In this document: positions 36,087 to 45,014 of the stretch, piece after piece
How positions within the stretch are numbered: position 1 is the stretch's first letter
How the letters are laid out: each line of letters begins with the position of its first letter
From: Catellatospora sp. IY07-71
GTDB lineage: Bacteria; Actinomycetota; Actinomycetes; Mycobacteriales; Micromonosporaceae
Reading direction: 5' to 3'
DNA length: 64,000 nt
Assembly (NCBI RefSeq): GCF_018326265.1
Contig: NZ_AP023360.1
Span: 5,923,501 to 5,987,500, forward strand
Notes under the pieces: generated by a model
Database searches by the model: none
Told to the model about the DNA's origin: nothing
Seen by the model: the letters and a program-made list of their open reading frames with translations, nothing else
Translations under genes and position numbers: made by a program

Positions 36087-36108
36087 TTGCGTCGATTCGC
36101 GCATCGAT
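36087..36108 (-). promoter_or_regulatory. TCG-repeat operator, copy 4
   Basis: TTGCGTCGATTC followed by GCATCGAT, TCG triplets 12 bp apart. It is 42 bp upstream of the leader-peptide ATG and the closest to the consensus with copy 2. Confidence 0.55.
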
Positions 36109-36135
36109 CAGTGGGCGGCGCCGATCACCTGCGGT

Positions 36136-36183
36136 CCGGGAATGGACGTCATCCGCCGGCCGGCGGATGACGTCCATTCCCGG
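36136..36183. terminator. 48-bp perfect palindrome after GH38 operon
   Basis: Two 24-bp arms with no spacer meet at 36159/36160 (centre CCGGCCGG); every base pairs. It begins 5 bp past the mannosidase stop, so it most likely terminates the carbohydrate operon and, read the other way, insulates the small genes at 35383-36045. Confidence 0.7.
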
Positions 36184-36188
36184 CCGCG

Positions 36189-38669
36189 TCAGCGCACCCG
36201 CAGCGAGCGCACCTGGTAGGGCCCGAGGGCGAGCGCGCCGGGGTCCGGATCTCCGGTCACCGGCTCCTCGGCCAGGGAGCATTCGCCGGCGACCCGGCCG
36301 TCGAGCCCGCCGACGACGGCTGTCATCGCCAGGCCGGTCGGGTTGGCCACGCGCAGCACGAATCCGTCGCCGTCCTCGGCGGGCTTGACCGCTGTCACCA
36401 CCGCGCCGGACACGGCGATGCCATCGACCGGCGACGGCACCGGGCTGCCGAAGCGCAGCTGCCAGGCCCGCAGCGGGGCCCGGTGCAGCCCGGCGGCATT
36501 CGCCATCTCCAGTTCGCCGGTGTCGAGCACGACACCGATCGCCGCGGTGACCTGCCGCAGGCACTGGGCTTGCGGTGTCGGCAGCTGCGGCCCGGCGCCG
36601 GTGGTGCGCGAGCGCAGGTCGGGCCGCGACAGCCAGCCGGTGGCTCGCAGCACGGTGACGGCGAGCTCGGGAGCGGCGGCCGGGAGCAGCCCCTGCACCT
36701 CGGGCAGCCCCGCGGTCAGCAGGCCGAGCCCGCCCGCGGCGGCCCAGCCGTGCACGGGCGCCACGGCGCAGTCGGCCTCGTACGCCCGCTCGGTGGGCAG
36801 CGGCCCGAGCGGTGCGGACAGCGGCCGGTGCAGCACGGAGAAGTGAGTGTCGGCGGCCCAGTCCTGGGCCGGCCCCGTCGGGAAGTGCGCTCGCAGCCGG
36901 TGGTCGCCGACGGTGTTGTCGAAGGCCACCGTCCAGTCGAGGCGCTCGACGCCACGCCACAGGGTCGCGGTGACGGTCACCGCGACCGGTTCGCGCGGCA
37001 CGGCGCGGGCGGACCGGTCGGCGGACAGGCCCCGGGGCAGGTCGAGCACGGCGTCGACGTGCCAGACCCGGCGCACCGGGGTGGCCTGCGCGCGCACCGC
37101 CGTCACCCGAGGGCTGATCTGCTCGTCGTCGCGCGGCGGATCGTAGTTGTAGGTGTCCCCGGCGTCGCCTCCGTCGACCAGCCGCGCCAGCCCCGGCAGG
37201 ACCCGGCCGGTGCGGGTGTCGGTGAGCGTCAGCGACGCGTCCTGCGCGATCTCGACCTGCCAGGGATGCGTGAGCGGCTCGGCCTGCGCGGCCGGTGCGT
37301 CGCCGAGCAGGACCTGGTAGCCGCGCCGGCCGCTGGGGCCGACCTCGGCGACGAACAGCAGCCGGTGGCGGGCGGCGGGCCTCGTGTCGGGCGGCAGGTC
37401 CAGGTCGGCGCAGAACAGCGGCGTCTGCTCGGGCTCGGAAACCTCGAACGGCACGTCGGCGCCGTCGGCGTCGCGCAGGCCGAGCACGTGGCGGCCGGGT
37501 GCGCTGTACACGTCCAGCTCGACCGGGCCGCGCACCGGCCGCGGGTGCGGGTTGGCCACGAGCACCGACAGGCTGTCGGCCGACGGCTCGCCGTACAGGC
37601 GGGTGTCCAGCCCCATCCGCTGCAGGGACCGGGCGAGCAGGTGTTCGCCGACCTGGGTGGCGCGTTCGAAGCGGACCTCGTTCTCGCGGTGCACCTCGTC
37701 GACCGAACAGCCGCAGATCGAGTCGTGCGGGCTGTTGGCCAGCAGCAGCTCCCATGCGTGGCGCAGCATCCCGGTGGTCGAGCCGGTGGCGTCCGTCTGC
37801 GCGAGATAGGGCTCGACCCACGACTCCAGCAGGGTCTGCACGGCGGCGTTGGCCTGCTTGAGGTACATACGCGACGACAGCGTGCCGGGCAGCAGGAACG
37901 TCAGCCACCCGCCCGGGTGGCGCAGCTCGCCCTCGATGACCGGGGCGCTGTCGCGGTCGTGGCCGGGGTCGGCGAAGAACTGGGCGAGCGTGCTGTGCGT
38001 CAGCGCGGGGTCCTGGCGGTCCAGCGCCGGCGCGAGGTGGTCGGCGCCGTTGAGCAGCAGCTGCGGCCCGTCGCCGGCCCGGTCGCGCTGCTTGGCGGCG
38101 TAGGCGGCGACCCGGTCGGCGAGGCCGTCCTCGTTCCAGAGCACGTCGGGTTCGTAGTAGCACTGGTTGACGGCGTACACCTCGGAGCCGTCCGGGGAGC
38201 GCCAGCGGAAGCGGGCGTGCTCCGGTGGCGCCCCACGCCAGACCAGCGCGGTGTCCAGGCCGAAGCCGCGCAGGATGCGGGGCAGGTCGGCGGGGTGCCC
38301 GAACGAGTCCGGGCAGTACCCGACGGTGGCCAGCCCGGCGCCGCCGGCGACCCGGCGGGCGGTGAGCAGGTTGCGGATGAGGTTCTCGCCGGAGACGAGC
38401 TGGTTGTCGGCCAGCACGTGCCAGGGGCCGATGGACAGGCGGCCGGCGCGGGCGTGTTCGCGCACCCGCTGGGCCAGTGCCGGATCGACGGCTTCGACGT
38501 CGGTGACGGTGACGGTCTGCCCGTCGAGGTGGAACGAGGGCAGCCGCTTGTCGTCGAGGGCGTCGCAGACCTGCGCGACGAGTTCGACCAGGCGGGCCCG
38601 GAACGCCTCCATGGGGCGGTACCACTCGCGGTCCCAGTGGACGTGGTTGACGACGTGCAGGGTGGTCAT
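36189..38669 (-). CDS. GH38 alpha-mannosidase
   Basis: An 826-aa family 38 glycosidase that removes alpha-mannose residues. The catalytic N-terminal domain begins LHVVNHVHWDREWYRP (zinc ligands HxD), with GYCPDSFGHPADLPRIL holding the nucleophile Asp region and LLLANSPHDSICGCSVDEVHREN for the distal zinc His. Large beta domains follow to the C terminus. No signal peptide, so it acts on imported oligosaccharide. The ATG overlaps the nanE stop (ATGA). Last gene of the carbohydrate operon. Confidence 0.92.
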   Translation of the reverse strand: MTTLHVVNHVHWDREWYRPMEAFRARLVELVAQVCDALDDKRLPSFHLDGQTVTVTDVEAVDPALAQRVREHARAGRLSIGPWHVLADNQLVSGENLIRNLLTARRVAGGAGLATVGYCPDSFGHPADLPRILRGFGLDTALVWRGAPPEHARFRWRSPDGSEVYAVNQCYYEPDVLWNEDGLADRVAAYAAKQRDRAGDGPQLLLNGADHLAPALDRQDPALTHSTLAQFFADPGHDRDSAPVIEGELRHPGGWLTFLLPGTLSSRMYLKQANAAVQTLLESWVEPYLAQTDATGSTTGMLRHAWELLLANSPHDSICGCSVDEVHRENEVRFERATQVGEHLLARSLQRMGLDTRLYGEPSADSLSVLVANPHPRPVRGPVELDVYSAPGRHVLGLRDADGADVPFEVSEPEQTPLFCADLDLPPDTRPAARHRLLFVAEVGPSGRRGYQVLLGDAPAAQAEPLTHPWQVEIAQDASLTLTDTRTGRVLPGLARLVDGGDAGDTYNYDPPRDDEQISPRVTAVRAQATPVRRVWHVDAVLDLPRGLSADRSARAVPREPVAVTVTATLWRGVERLDWTVAFDNTVGDHRLRAHFPTGPAQDWAADTHFSVLHRPLSAPLGPLPTERAYEADCAVAPVHGWAAAGGLGLLTAGLPEVQGLLPAAAPELAVTVLRATGWLSRPDLRSRTTGAGPQLPTPQAQCLRQVTAAIGVVLDTGELEMANAAGLHRAPLRAWQLRFGSPVPSPVDGIAVSGAVVTAVKPAEDGDGFVLRVANPTGLAMTAVVGGLDGRVAGECSLAEEPVTGDPDPGALALGPYQVRSLRVR

Positions 38670-39373
38670 TGCTGCTCCTGGCGCAGTGCTGCGGCGAACC
38701 GGGCGGTGATGTGCGACGGGCGGGTGATGGCGGTGCCGACGACGACGGTGTGCGCGCCCAGCCGCAGCGCCGTCGCGCACTGCGCGGGGGTCGTGATGCG
38801 CCCTTCGGCGGCGAACGGGATGCTCAGCACCTCGGCCAGGCGGGCGACCAGGTCCAGGTCGGGGCCGTCGGGCGGTGGCTGGGGTCCGGTGTAGCCGGAC
38901 AGGGTGGTGCTGACGATGTCGACGCCCGCGTCCTGGGCGGCCAGCGCCTGGGCGAGGGTCGCCACGTCTGCCATGATCATCATCTGGCGGCGGCGGCGCA
39001 GCTCGGCGACCGTGGAGGCGAGCGTGTGCCCGTCCGGGCGCGGCCGGTCGGTGCCGTCGATCGCGACGATGTCGGCTCCGGCGTCGGCGACGGCGAGCGC
39101 GTCGGCGACGGTCGGGGTGATGTAGACGCCGTCGCGGCCCTGCTTGACCAGGCCGATGAGCGGGGTGGTGGGCATCGCGGCGCGGATCGCGGCGATGTCG
39201 GCCAGGCCTTTGGCGCGGATGCCTACGGCGCCGCCGTCCGCGGCGGCAAGGGCCATGGCGGTCATGTGTGCGGGCGCGTCGAGGGGCTCGCCGGGCTCGG
39301 CCTGGCAGGACACGACGAGCCCGCCGCGCAGCGCGGCGAGGGTGTGCAGGCTGGTCATGGTCGCGCCGATCAC
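38666..39373 (-). CDS. nanE: N-acetylmannosamine-6-phosphate 2-epimerase
   Basis: A 235-aa TIM-barrel epimerase that converts ManNAc-6-P to GlcNAc-6-P. Motifs: GGLVVSCQAEPGEPLD, GAVGIRAKG, PLIGLVKQ, VAIDGTDRPRP, MIMADVATLAQALAAQDAGVDIVSTTLSGYT and IPFAAEGRITTP. The GTG at 39373 overlaps the preceding stop as GTGA, in keeping with the rest of the operon; the ATG at 39358 is the alternative. With the ROK kinase it gives a kinase-epimerase route for an N-acetylated amino sugar. Confidence 0.92.
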   Translation of the reverse strand: MIGATMTSLHTLAALRGGLVVSCQAEPGEPLDAPAHMTAMALAAADGGAVGIRAKGLADIAAIRAAMPTTPLIGLVKQGRDGVYITPTVADALAVADAGADIVAIDGTDRPRPDGHTLASTVAELRRRRQMMIMADVATLAQALAAQDAGVDIVSTTLSGYTGPQPPPDGPDLDLVARLAEVLSIPFAAEGRITTPAQCATALRLGAHTVVVGTAITRPSHITARFAAALRQEQQ

Positions 39374-41049
39374 CGCAGGCCCGCCAGCGCCGCGCAGGCC
39401 CGTTCCCGCCAGGTGGCGGCCCCGGACTCGGTGGGCGCGCTCAGCCCGAGCGCGGTGCGCACCGCCGCGGCGGCGGACTCCAGCGCCGCCGCGTCGGCGG
39501 TGCCCGGCTCGTCGTCGGGGTGCACGTGCAGGCCCGCGGCCAGGTCGGCTTCCAGGGCGCCGTACGCGGCCAGCAGGTGCGCCGCCGGGTACAGCTCGTC
39601 GCCGGAGTCGACGTCGGCGATCCAGGACAGCGGCACGCCGTGGCGGGCCAGGTCGTGCTGGGCGGTGGCCAGCAGCCCCGGGGTGTCGACGACCTGCCGG
39701 GCGCTGCTGCCGGAGGCGCATGCGACGGCGGCGAGCGCCCCCGCGGCCTCACCCACGGCCCACTCGCCGGCGTGGACGCGGTAGGCGGCCGCGGCGATCT
39801 GCGTGGCGGCGAGGTTCTTCGCGCCCATGAGCAGGTTGGACACCTGCCCGGCCAGGGCGCGGGCCGGGATCGTGAACGGGGCGGTCTCCTGGTAGACCGG
39901 CGCCGGGTGGCCGGTGCGCTCGTGCAGGTCGATGTGGTACCAGGCGATGCCGACCGCGCCGTCCAGGTGCCGGGCGCGGGCCCGGCCGGGGACCGGCAAC
40001 AGGTCGTGGCCGGTGACCGGCCGGTCGTGGCGCAGGCGGCGGGATTCACGCAGGTAGGGCGCGGCCGCGTAGCCGTCGGTGGTGCCCGCTTCGGCCGCCG
40101 CCAGGCGCAGGCCGGGGTAGCCCGTGCCGCCGTCCTCGCGCGGCGCCTCGGTGCGCAGCCAGTGCACGAACGCGGCGGTCAGCTCCCGCCCGGCCTTCTC
40201 CGCGCCGACCGGGTCGCCGATGGGGTCCTGCCCGGCGCAGTCGTTGCTGGCCCAGTTGAGCACGATCAGCTCGGGACGGTCGGCACGCAGGCGGCGGTAG
40301 GTCCAGAACGGCGGCTTGCCGTCGGGGCCGTCGGTGAACATGCGGTAGCGGTGCACGCCGCCGTCCCAGCCGGCGATGTCCAGGCCGCAGTGCTCGCGCA
40401 GCTGCTCGTAGCGGGCCGGGGCCGGGCCGGGGTCGTCGCCGTCGTGCTCGGGGTGGTAGGTCAGCAGCGCGCACCAGGTGAACGACTGCTGGGCCAGGGG
40501 ATCCGGGCCGCCGGGCACGGCGTGGGGTTCGGCGTACGCGTCGAAACCCTCCGAACCGACGGACCAGTCCTCGCCGGACAGGGGCAGCAGGTCGCCGCGT
40601 TCGGAGGCGTCGACGAACACGGTCGCGGCCAGCCGGGTGCCGTCGCTGAACTCGATCGCGGTGATGGTGTCGCCGTCGCGGTCCGCGCTCACCGGCGCGG
40701 CGTTCACGCGGACCTGCACACCGTGCTCGGCGAGCAGCTGCTCCATGACGGACTGGCCCACGGCGGGCGGGAAGCACAGGCGGCTGACCCAGCCCTCGCC
40801 GGGGTTCGCCGCTCCGCCGCACGCGGCGCGGATCCGGTCGCGCAGCAGCCGGTAGGACGCCGACGCCCCGAACGTCTCCACATGCGGGTGCTCGTCGAGG
40901 GCGCTGACCAGCTGGGTGGTCACCTGCCCGCCGATGCGGTCGAGCTCCTCGGTGAGGATCACCGACGCCCCGGCGCGGGCGGCGGCGATCGCGGCGGCCA
41001 CCCCGCCGAGCCCGCCGCCGACCACGACGACGTCTGCCTGCGTTGTCAT
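39370..41049 (-). CDS. FAD-dependent oxidoreductase (FAD_oxidored family)
   Basis: A 559-aa flavoprotein. The FAD-binding motif VVVGGGLGGVAAAIAAARAG is at the N terminus, followed by GGQVTTQLVSALDEHP, DASERGDLLPLSG, TDGYAAAPYLRESRRL and LLMGAKNLAATQIAAAAYRVHAGEWAVGEAAG, typical of pfam12831-like proteins found in polysaccharide operons. Likely oxidises a sugar or sugar derivative inside the cell; substrate unknown. ATGA overlap with the DUF4127 gene. Confidence 0.85.
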   Translation of the reverse strand: MTTQADVVVVGGGLGGVAAAIAAARAGASVILTEELDRIGGQVTTQLVSALDEHPHVETFGASASYRLLRDRIRAACGGAANPGEGWVSRLCFPPAVGQSVMEQLLAEHGVQVRVNAAPVSADRDGDTITAIEFSDGTRLAATVFVDASERGDLLPLSGEDWSVGSEGFDAYAEPHAVPGGPDPLAQQSFTWCALLTYHPEHDGDDPGPAPARYEQLREHCGLDIAGWDGGVHRYRMFTDGPDGKPPFWTYRRLRADRPELIVLNWASNDCAGQDPIGDPVGAEKAGRELTAAFVHWLRTEAPREDGGTGYPGLRLAAAEAGTTDGYAAAPYLRESRRLRHDRPVTGHDLLPVPGRARARHLDGAVGIAWYHIDLHERTGHPAPVYQETAPFTIPARALAGQVSNLLMGAKNLAATQIAAAAYRVHAGEWAVGEAAGALAAVACASGSSARQVVDTPGLLATAQHDLARHGVPLSWIADVDSGDELYPAAHLLAAYGALEADLAAGLHVHPDDEPGTADAAALESAAAAVRTALGLSAPTESGAATWRERACAALAGLR

Positions 41050-42509
41050 TGCTCCTGCTCCACATCGATGTCGATCTCGAAAGTGCGCCGCCACGGCAGC
41101 GCGACGCTGCCGGGCCGAATCCGCCAGCCGGGCACGGGGTCCAGTTCCCGCCAGCGCGCGGCGACCAGGTCCTCGATGCGTGCCTCGACGCCGCTGCCTG
41201 GTGCGACCTCGTCGTGGCGGGTCGGGTCGGCGCCGCGTTCGGCGCGGATCACGGCGCGGGCGTGGGACATGTAGCCGTGGTCCTCGGCGATCCGGTGCGC
41301 CAGCAGGCGGGCGTGGGCGCGCCGGTCGAGGGTGCCCGCCGCGCTGCCCGCCAGGTAGGCCACCAGGTGCGCGGCGGCGGTGCCGATGCTGTTGCCCGCC
41401 GTGTTCCAGCCCGCGTATCCGGCCAGCCGTGCCGGCAGCCCCCGGCCGGTCAGCTCGGCCAGCAGCGCCGGGTCCGCGCCGTTAGGGGCCGCGCAGTCGG
41501 CCAGCGCCACGGTCCGGCCCTCGCCGAGCAGGCGCTCGACGAGCGCGGCCGTCGCTGTCGCGGCGGCGGTGTCCGGTTCGTCCGGCGGGTTGACGGCCCA
41601 GTCCACGCCACCGGCCTGGGGCGCGTGCACCACCAGCACCGCCGGGGCGTCCGGCGCCACGCGGGCGCCCGCGGCGGCGAGCTGGCTGGCCGCCCCCGCG
41701 CCGACAGGCACCGCCTCGTAGGGTGCGACCCGCTGCAGGCTGGCCGGGTCGGCGCAGGCCACCGACACGGCCGGGGACAGCCCGGCGGCCTGGGCCAGGG
41801 CGCGGGCGGTCAGCACGGTGGCGGTCTCGTCCGCGCCGGGGTGGGTGAGCACCGCGCCGTCCGGCTCCAGCCATCCCGACCAGGCGCGCAGCCACTGCCA
41901 TTCGGCGGTGCCGACGGCGTCGGCCGAGGAGTCGTCGGCGCCGATGACCAGGGTGCGCAGCACCCCGTCGGCGGCCAGCTGCAGCGCGTGCTGGTTGAGC
42001 AGGTGGTTGCGGTGGCGGCGGCGCAGGAAGTCGCGGCGCGCCGCCGCGGGCACCGGGCCGGGGTCCGGCGGTGCGACACGGTCGCGCAGCGCCCGGTGCA
42101 GGCCCGCCGAGTAGCGGTGCAGGGCCCGGCCGTGGGTGGCCCAGTAGGCGGGCTCCTCGCCGTCGTCGTCGGCGTCGGGGGTGCGCTGCACGACCGTCGC
42201 GGCGTGCACCGGATGCGCCAGCCCCGTCAGTGCCTGCCAGCGTTCGAGCACGGCGGTGACGGGCTCGTCGCTGAGCCGGGAGGCGATGAGCCCGCCGTGG
42301 CCCAGCGTCTCCAGGCACACCACGGCCGCGTTGGCGGGCGTGCCGCGCAGCCAGCGGGAGATGGCGTCGGCCTGGCCGGGGGTCTTCTTCTCCGGCAGCA
42401 CCGGCCGTGGCGGGGTCAGCACCCGCGCTCCGGCCACCGCGGCGACCAGGCGGGGCAGTTTCAGGCAGGCGGGGCGGTCGTCGAGCGGGACCAGCGCGAC
42501 GGTGATCAC
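41046..42509 (-). CDS. DUF4127 family protein
   Basis: A 487-aa cytosolic protein. The N terminus VALVPLDDRPACLKLPRLVA is the DUF4127 signature, with CLETLGHGGLIASRLSD and VIGADDSSADAVGTAEWQWL further on. Function unknown; the family is usually found next to sugar transporters and glycosidases. Overlaps both neighbours by 4 nt. Confidence 0.85.
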   Translation of the reverse strand: MITVALVPLDDRPACLKLPRLVAAVAGARVLTPPRPVLPEKKTPGQADAISRWLRGTPANAAVVCLETLGHGGLIASRLSDEPVTAVLERWQALTGLAHPVHAATVVQRTPDADDDGEEPAYWATHGRALHRYSAGLHRALRDRVAPPDPGPVPAAARRDFLRRRHRNHLLNQHALQLAADGVLRTLVIGADDSSADAVGTAEWQWLRAWSGWLEPDGAVLTHPGADETATVLTARALAQAAGLSPAVSVACADPASLQRVAPYEAVPVGAGAASQLAAAGARVAPDAPAVLVVHAPQAGGVDWAVNPPDEPDTAAATATAALVERLLGEGRTVALADCAAPNGADPALLAELTGRGLPARLAGYAGWNTAGNSIGTAAAHLVAYLAGSAAGTLDRRAHARLLAHRIAEDHGYMSHARAVIRAERGADPTRHDEVAPGSGVEARIEDLVAARWRELDPVPGWRIRPGSVALPWRRTFEIDIDVEQEQ

Positions 42510-43462
42510 TGCGGCTCCAGGGCGACGGCGGCGGCCCCGAGCAGCGCCGCGTCCGCGTCGAGGGCGGTGGCGAGCACGGGAACGTCCGAGCGGATCGGCA
42601 TGGCGGCGGCGTGGGCGGCAGGCACGGCCGCGGCCAGCAGTTCCGGCACGGCCGCGCCGCCGCCGACGACGACGGCAGCCGGGTCGAAGGTGTTGATGAG
42701 CCCGCCGATGACCGCGCCCAGCGCTGCGCCCGCCTCGGCGAGCACCGCCACGGCGAGAGCGTCACCCGCACGCGCGGCGGCGACGACATCGGGCAGGGTG
42801 ACGGCCCCACGCCGGTCGATCGCTTCGGGCAGGGCGGCGCTGCCAGGCTGGACGGGGACGTCCGACTGCGCGGCGTAGCGGGCGGCCATCGCCGGGCCGC
42901 TGGCGACGGCTTCGAGGTGGCCGGGCGCGCCGCACGGGCATGGCAGGCCGGCGGCCTGCGCGACGGGGATGTGGCCCAGGTGCCCGGCCGCGCCGCGCGA
43001 GCCGGTGATCAGGCGGCCGCCGCTGACCACTCCGCCGCCGATGCCGGTGCCGACGGCGATCCCGACGACGTCGCGCAGCCCTGCGGCGCTGCCGTACGCG
43101 GTCTCGCCGAGCACGAACGCGTGCACGTCGTTGACGCTGCGGCCGGGCAGCCCCAGCAGCGCGGTCAGGGACGCGGTGACGGCGGTGCCGTCCCAGCCGC
43201 CGATGGCGCCGGTGGCCGCGTGCACGACACCCGCGCCGTCGACGACCCCGGCGACCGCGGCGCCGAACGCGACGGGCGCCAGCGGGCTGTCCGCCCGCAG
43301 CGCGTTGACCAGGGCCGCGGCCTGCTGCAGCACCGTCGCGCCGTCGGCGTCGACCGGGGTGGGCGCCTGCGCGCGGGCCAGCACCTGCCCGTCGTGCACC
43401 AGCGCCGCGGCGGTCTTCGTGCCGCCGATGTCGATGGCGGCGACGACCGGGCCGGGGCTCAT
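42506..43462 (-). CDS. ROK-family sugar kinase
   Basis: A 318-aa ROK kinase. ATP-binding AAIDIGGTKTAAALV, catalytic VNDVHAFVLGE, VGIAVGTGIGGG, GHLGHIPV and the zinc-type CPCGAPGHLEAVASGPA (a shortened CxCGxxGC-like motif). No HTH, so a kinase rather than a repressor. Probably phosphorylates N-acetylmannosamine or a related amino sugar to feed NanE. ATGA overlap with the GntR gene. Confidence 0.9.
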   Translation of the reverse strand: MSPGPVVAAIDIGGTKTAAALVHDGQVLARAQAPTPVDADGATVLQQAAALVNALRADSPLAPVAFGAAVAGVVDGAGVVHAATGAIGGWDGTAVTASLTALLGLPGRSVNDVHAFVLGETAYGSAAGLRDVVGIAVGTGIGGGVVSGGRLITGSRGAAGHLGHIPVAQAAGLPCPCGAPGHLEAVASGPAMAARYAAQSDVPVQPGSAALPEAIDRRGAVTLPDVVAAARAGDALAVAVLAEAGAALGAVIGGLINTFDPAAVVVGGGAAVPELLAAAVPAAHAAAMPIRSDVPVLATALDADAALLGAAAVALEPQ

Positions 43463-44181
43463 GTCGTCCTCCGGGTGACGGTGATGCGGTAGTGGTAGCG
43501 GTCGGCGCGGTACACCGACTCGCCCCGCTCCACGGCGCGGCCGGACGCGTCGAAGGTCACCCGGGTGACGCGCAGCGCCGGGGAGAACGGCGGCACGCCC
43601 AGCAGCGCCGACTGCTCCGGGTCGGTGACGGTCGCGCCGATGACCTGGTCGGCGTGGTGCGGCGAGGCGCCCCGGGCCGCCAGGGTCTCGTACAGGGAGC
43701 CGCCGAAGCGGGACTCGTCCACACCATCCAGCACGGACGCGACGATCCACACCTGCTCCACGCACATCGGGCTGCCGTCGGCCAGCCGCAGCCGCTCCAG
43801 ATGCACCACCGGCGTACCCGGCGACAGGCCCAAGTCGCGGGCGACCTCGGCGCTGGCGGGCACCCGCTGCCAGGACAGCAGCTTCGATCCCGGCGTCAGC
43901 CGCCGGGCCTGCATGTCCTCGGTGAACGAGGTCAGCGCCAGCGACTTGGCGATGGTGGCCGGGTCGGCGACGTACGTGCCCGAGCCCTGCTGGCGGTAGA
44001 CCCAGCCCTCCTCCTCCAGCCGCCGCATGGCCTCGCGGATGGTGGCCCGCGACACCTCGTACCGGCTGGTCAGCTCACGCTCGCTGGGCAGCGGGTCGTG
44101 CGGCTGGAGCACGTTCTGGATCTCGCCCAGCAGCCGCTGGTAGATGACCTCGTGCTTGCGCTCGCCTGGCATCTGCGTCAT
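43459..44181 (-). CDS. GntR/HutC-family regulator
   Basis: A 240-aa repressor. The wHTH shows DPLPSERELTSRYEVSRATIREAMRRLEEEGWVYRQQGSGTYVA. The UTRA effector domain has VVHLERLRLADGSPMCVEQVWIV and ends YRADRYHYRITVTRR. It is coupled to the permease and kinase by ATGA overlaps, so it is an in-operon regulator; its effector is probably a phosphorylated amino sugar. A candidate operator lies at 47334-47351. Confidence 0.92.
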   Translation of the reverse strand: MTQMPGERKHEVIYQRLLGEIQNVLQPHDPLPSERELTSRYEVSRATIREAMRRLEEEGWVYRQQGSGTYVADPATIAKSLALTSFTEDMQARRLTPGSKLLSWQRVPASAEVARDLGLSPGTPVVHLERLRLADGSPMCVEQVWIVASVLDGVDESRFGGSLYETLAARGASPHHADQVIGATVTDPEQSALLGVPPFSPALRVTRVTFDASGRAVERGESVYRADRYHYRITVTRRTT

Positions 44182-45014
44182 CCTTTGACGCCCCCTTCAC
44201 CGACTCCGCGGAAGAACAGTCGCTGCAGCCCGAGGAACACGATGATGAGCGGCAGTACGGCGATCATCGTGCCCGCGGCGATGGTGCGCTGGTCGTTGGT
44301 GAACGTCCCCGACAGGTACTGCAGCCCGATGGTGAGGGTGTAGTTGTCGGGGTCCTTCAGGACGATCAGCGGCCAGAGGAAATCGTCCCAGGCGAACAGG
44401 AAGCTGAACACGGCGACCACGGCCAGCGAGCCGCGCACGCTGGGCAGCGCCACCCGCCAGAACCGCGACCACTCGCCGGCGCCGTCGATGACGGCGGCCT
44501 CCTCGATCTCGCGGGGCAGGGCCAGGAAGCCGGTGCGCAGCACCATGATGGACAGTCCGGTGATCGCGCCGGGCAGCAGCACCCCGGCCAGGGTGTCGAC
44601 CAGGCCGATGCCCTTGACGGTCAGGAACACGCTCACCATGATCACCTCGAAGGGCACGACGAGCGAGGCCAGCACGGCCGCGAACACCGCGCCGCGGCCG
44701 CGGAAGCGCATCCGGGCCAGGGCGTAGCCGGCCATCGCGCCGAACAGGCAGTTGGTGAGGACGTTGGCCACGGCGACGATCAGCGAGTTGCCGGCGTAGC
44801 GCCAGACCGGCACGGTGTCGGCGACCGCGGCGTAGTTGGCCAGCGTCGGGTGCTGCGGCAGCCAGGTCGCGTCGGCGCCGTAGATCGGCTCCTGGGCGCC
44901 TTTGAGGGAGGTGAGCAGCTGCCAGGCGAACGGGCCGAGGCTGACCACGACCATCGCGCACAGCAGCAGGTAGCGTCCGCCGCGGCCGGCGAGCATCCGC
45001 AGGCGGGGGCTCAT
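44178..45014 (-). CDS. carbohydrate ABC transporter permease (MalG-type)
   Basis: A 278-aa inner-membrane protein with six helices. The EAA loop REIEEAAVIDGAGEWSRFWRVALPSVRGSLA docks the ATPase. The start at 45014 overlaps the first permease (ATGA). No ATPase gene is present; as in many actinomycetes a shared MsiK-type ATPase elsewhere would serve. Confidence 0.92.
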   Translation of the reverse strand: MSPRLRMLAGRGGRYLLLCAMVVVSLGPFAWQLLTSLKGAQEPIYGADATWLPQHPTLANYAAVADTVPVWRYAGNSLIVAVANVLTNCLFGAMAGYALARMRFRGRGAVFAAVLASLVVPFEVIMVSVFLTVKGIGLVDTLAGVLLPGAITGLSIMVLRTGFLALPREIEEAAVIDGAGEWSRFWRVALPSVRGSLAVVAVFSFLFAWDDFLWPLIVLKDPDNYTLTIGLQYLSGTFTNDQRTIAAGTMIAVLPLIIVFLGLQRLFFRGVGEGGVKG

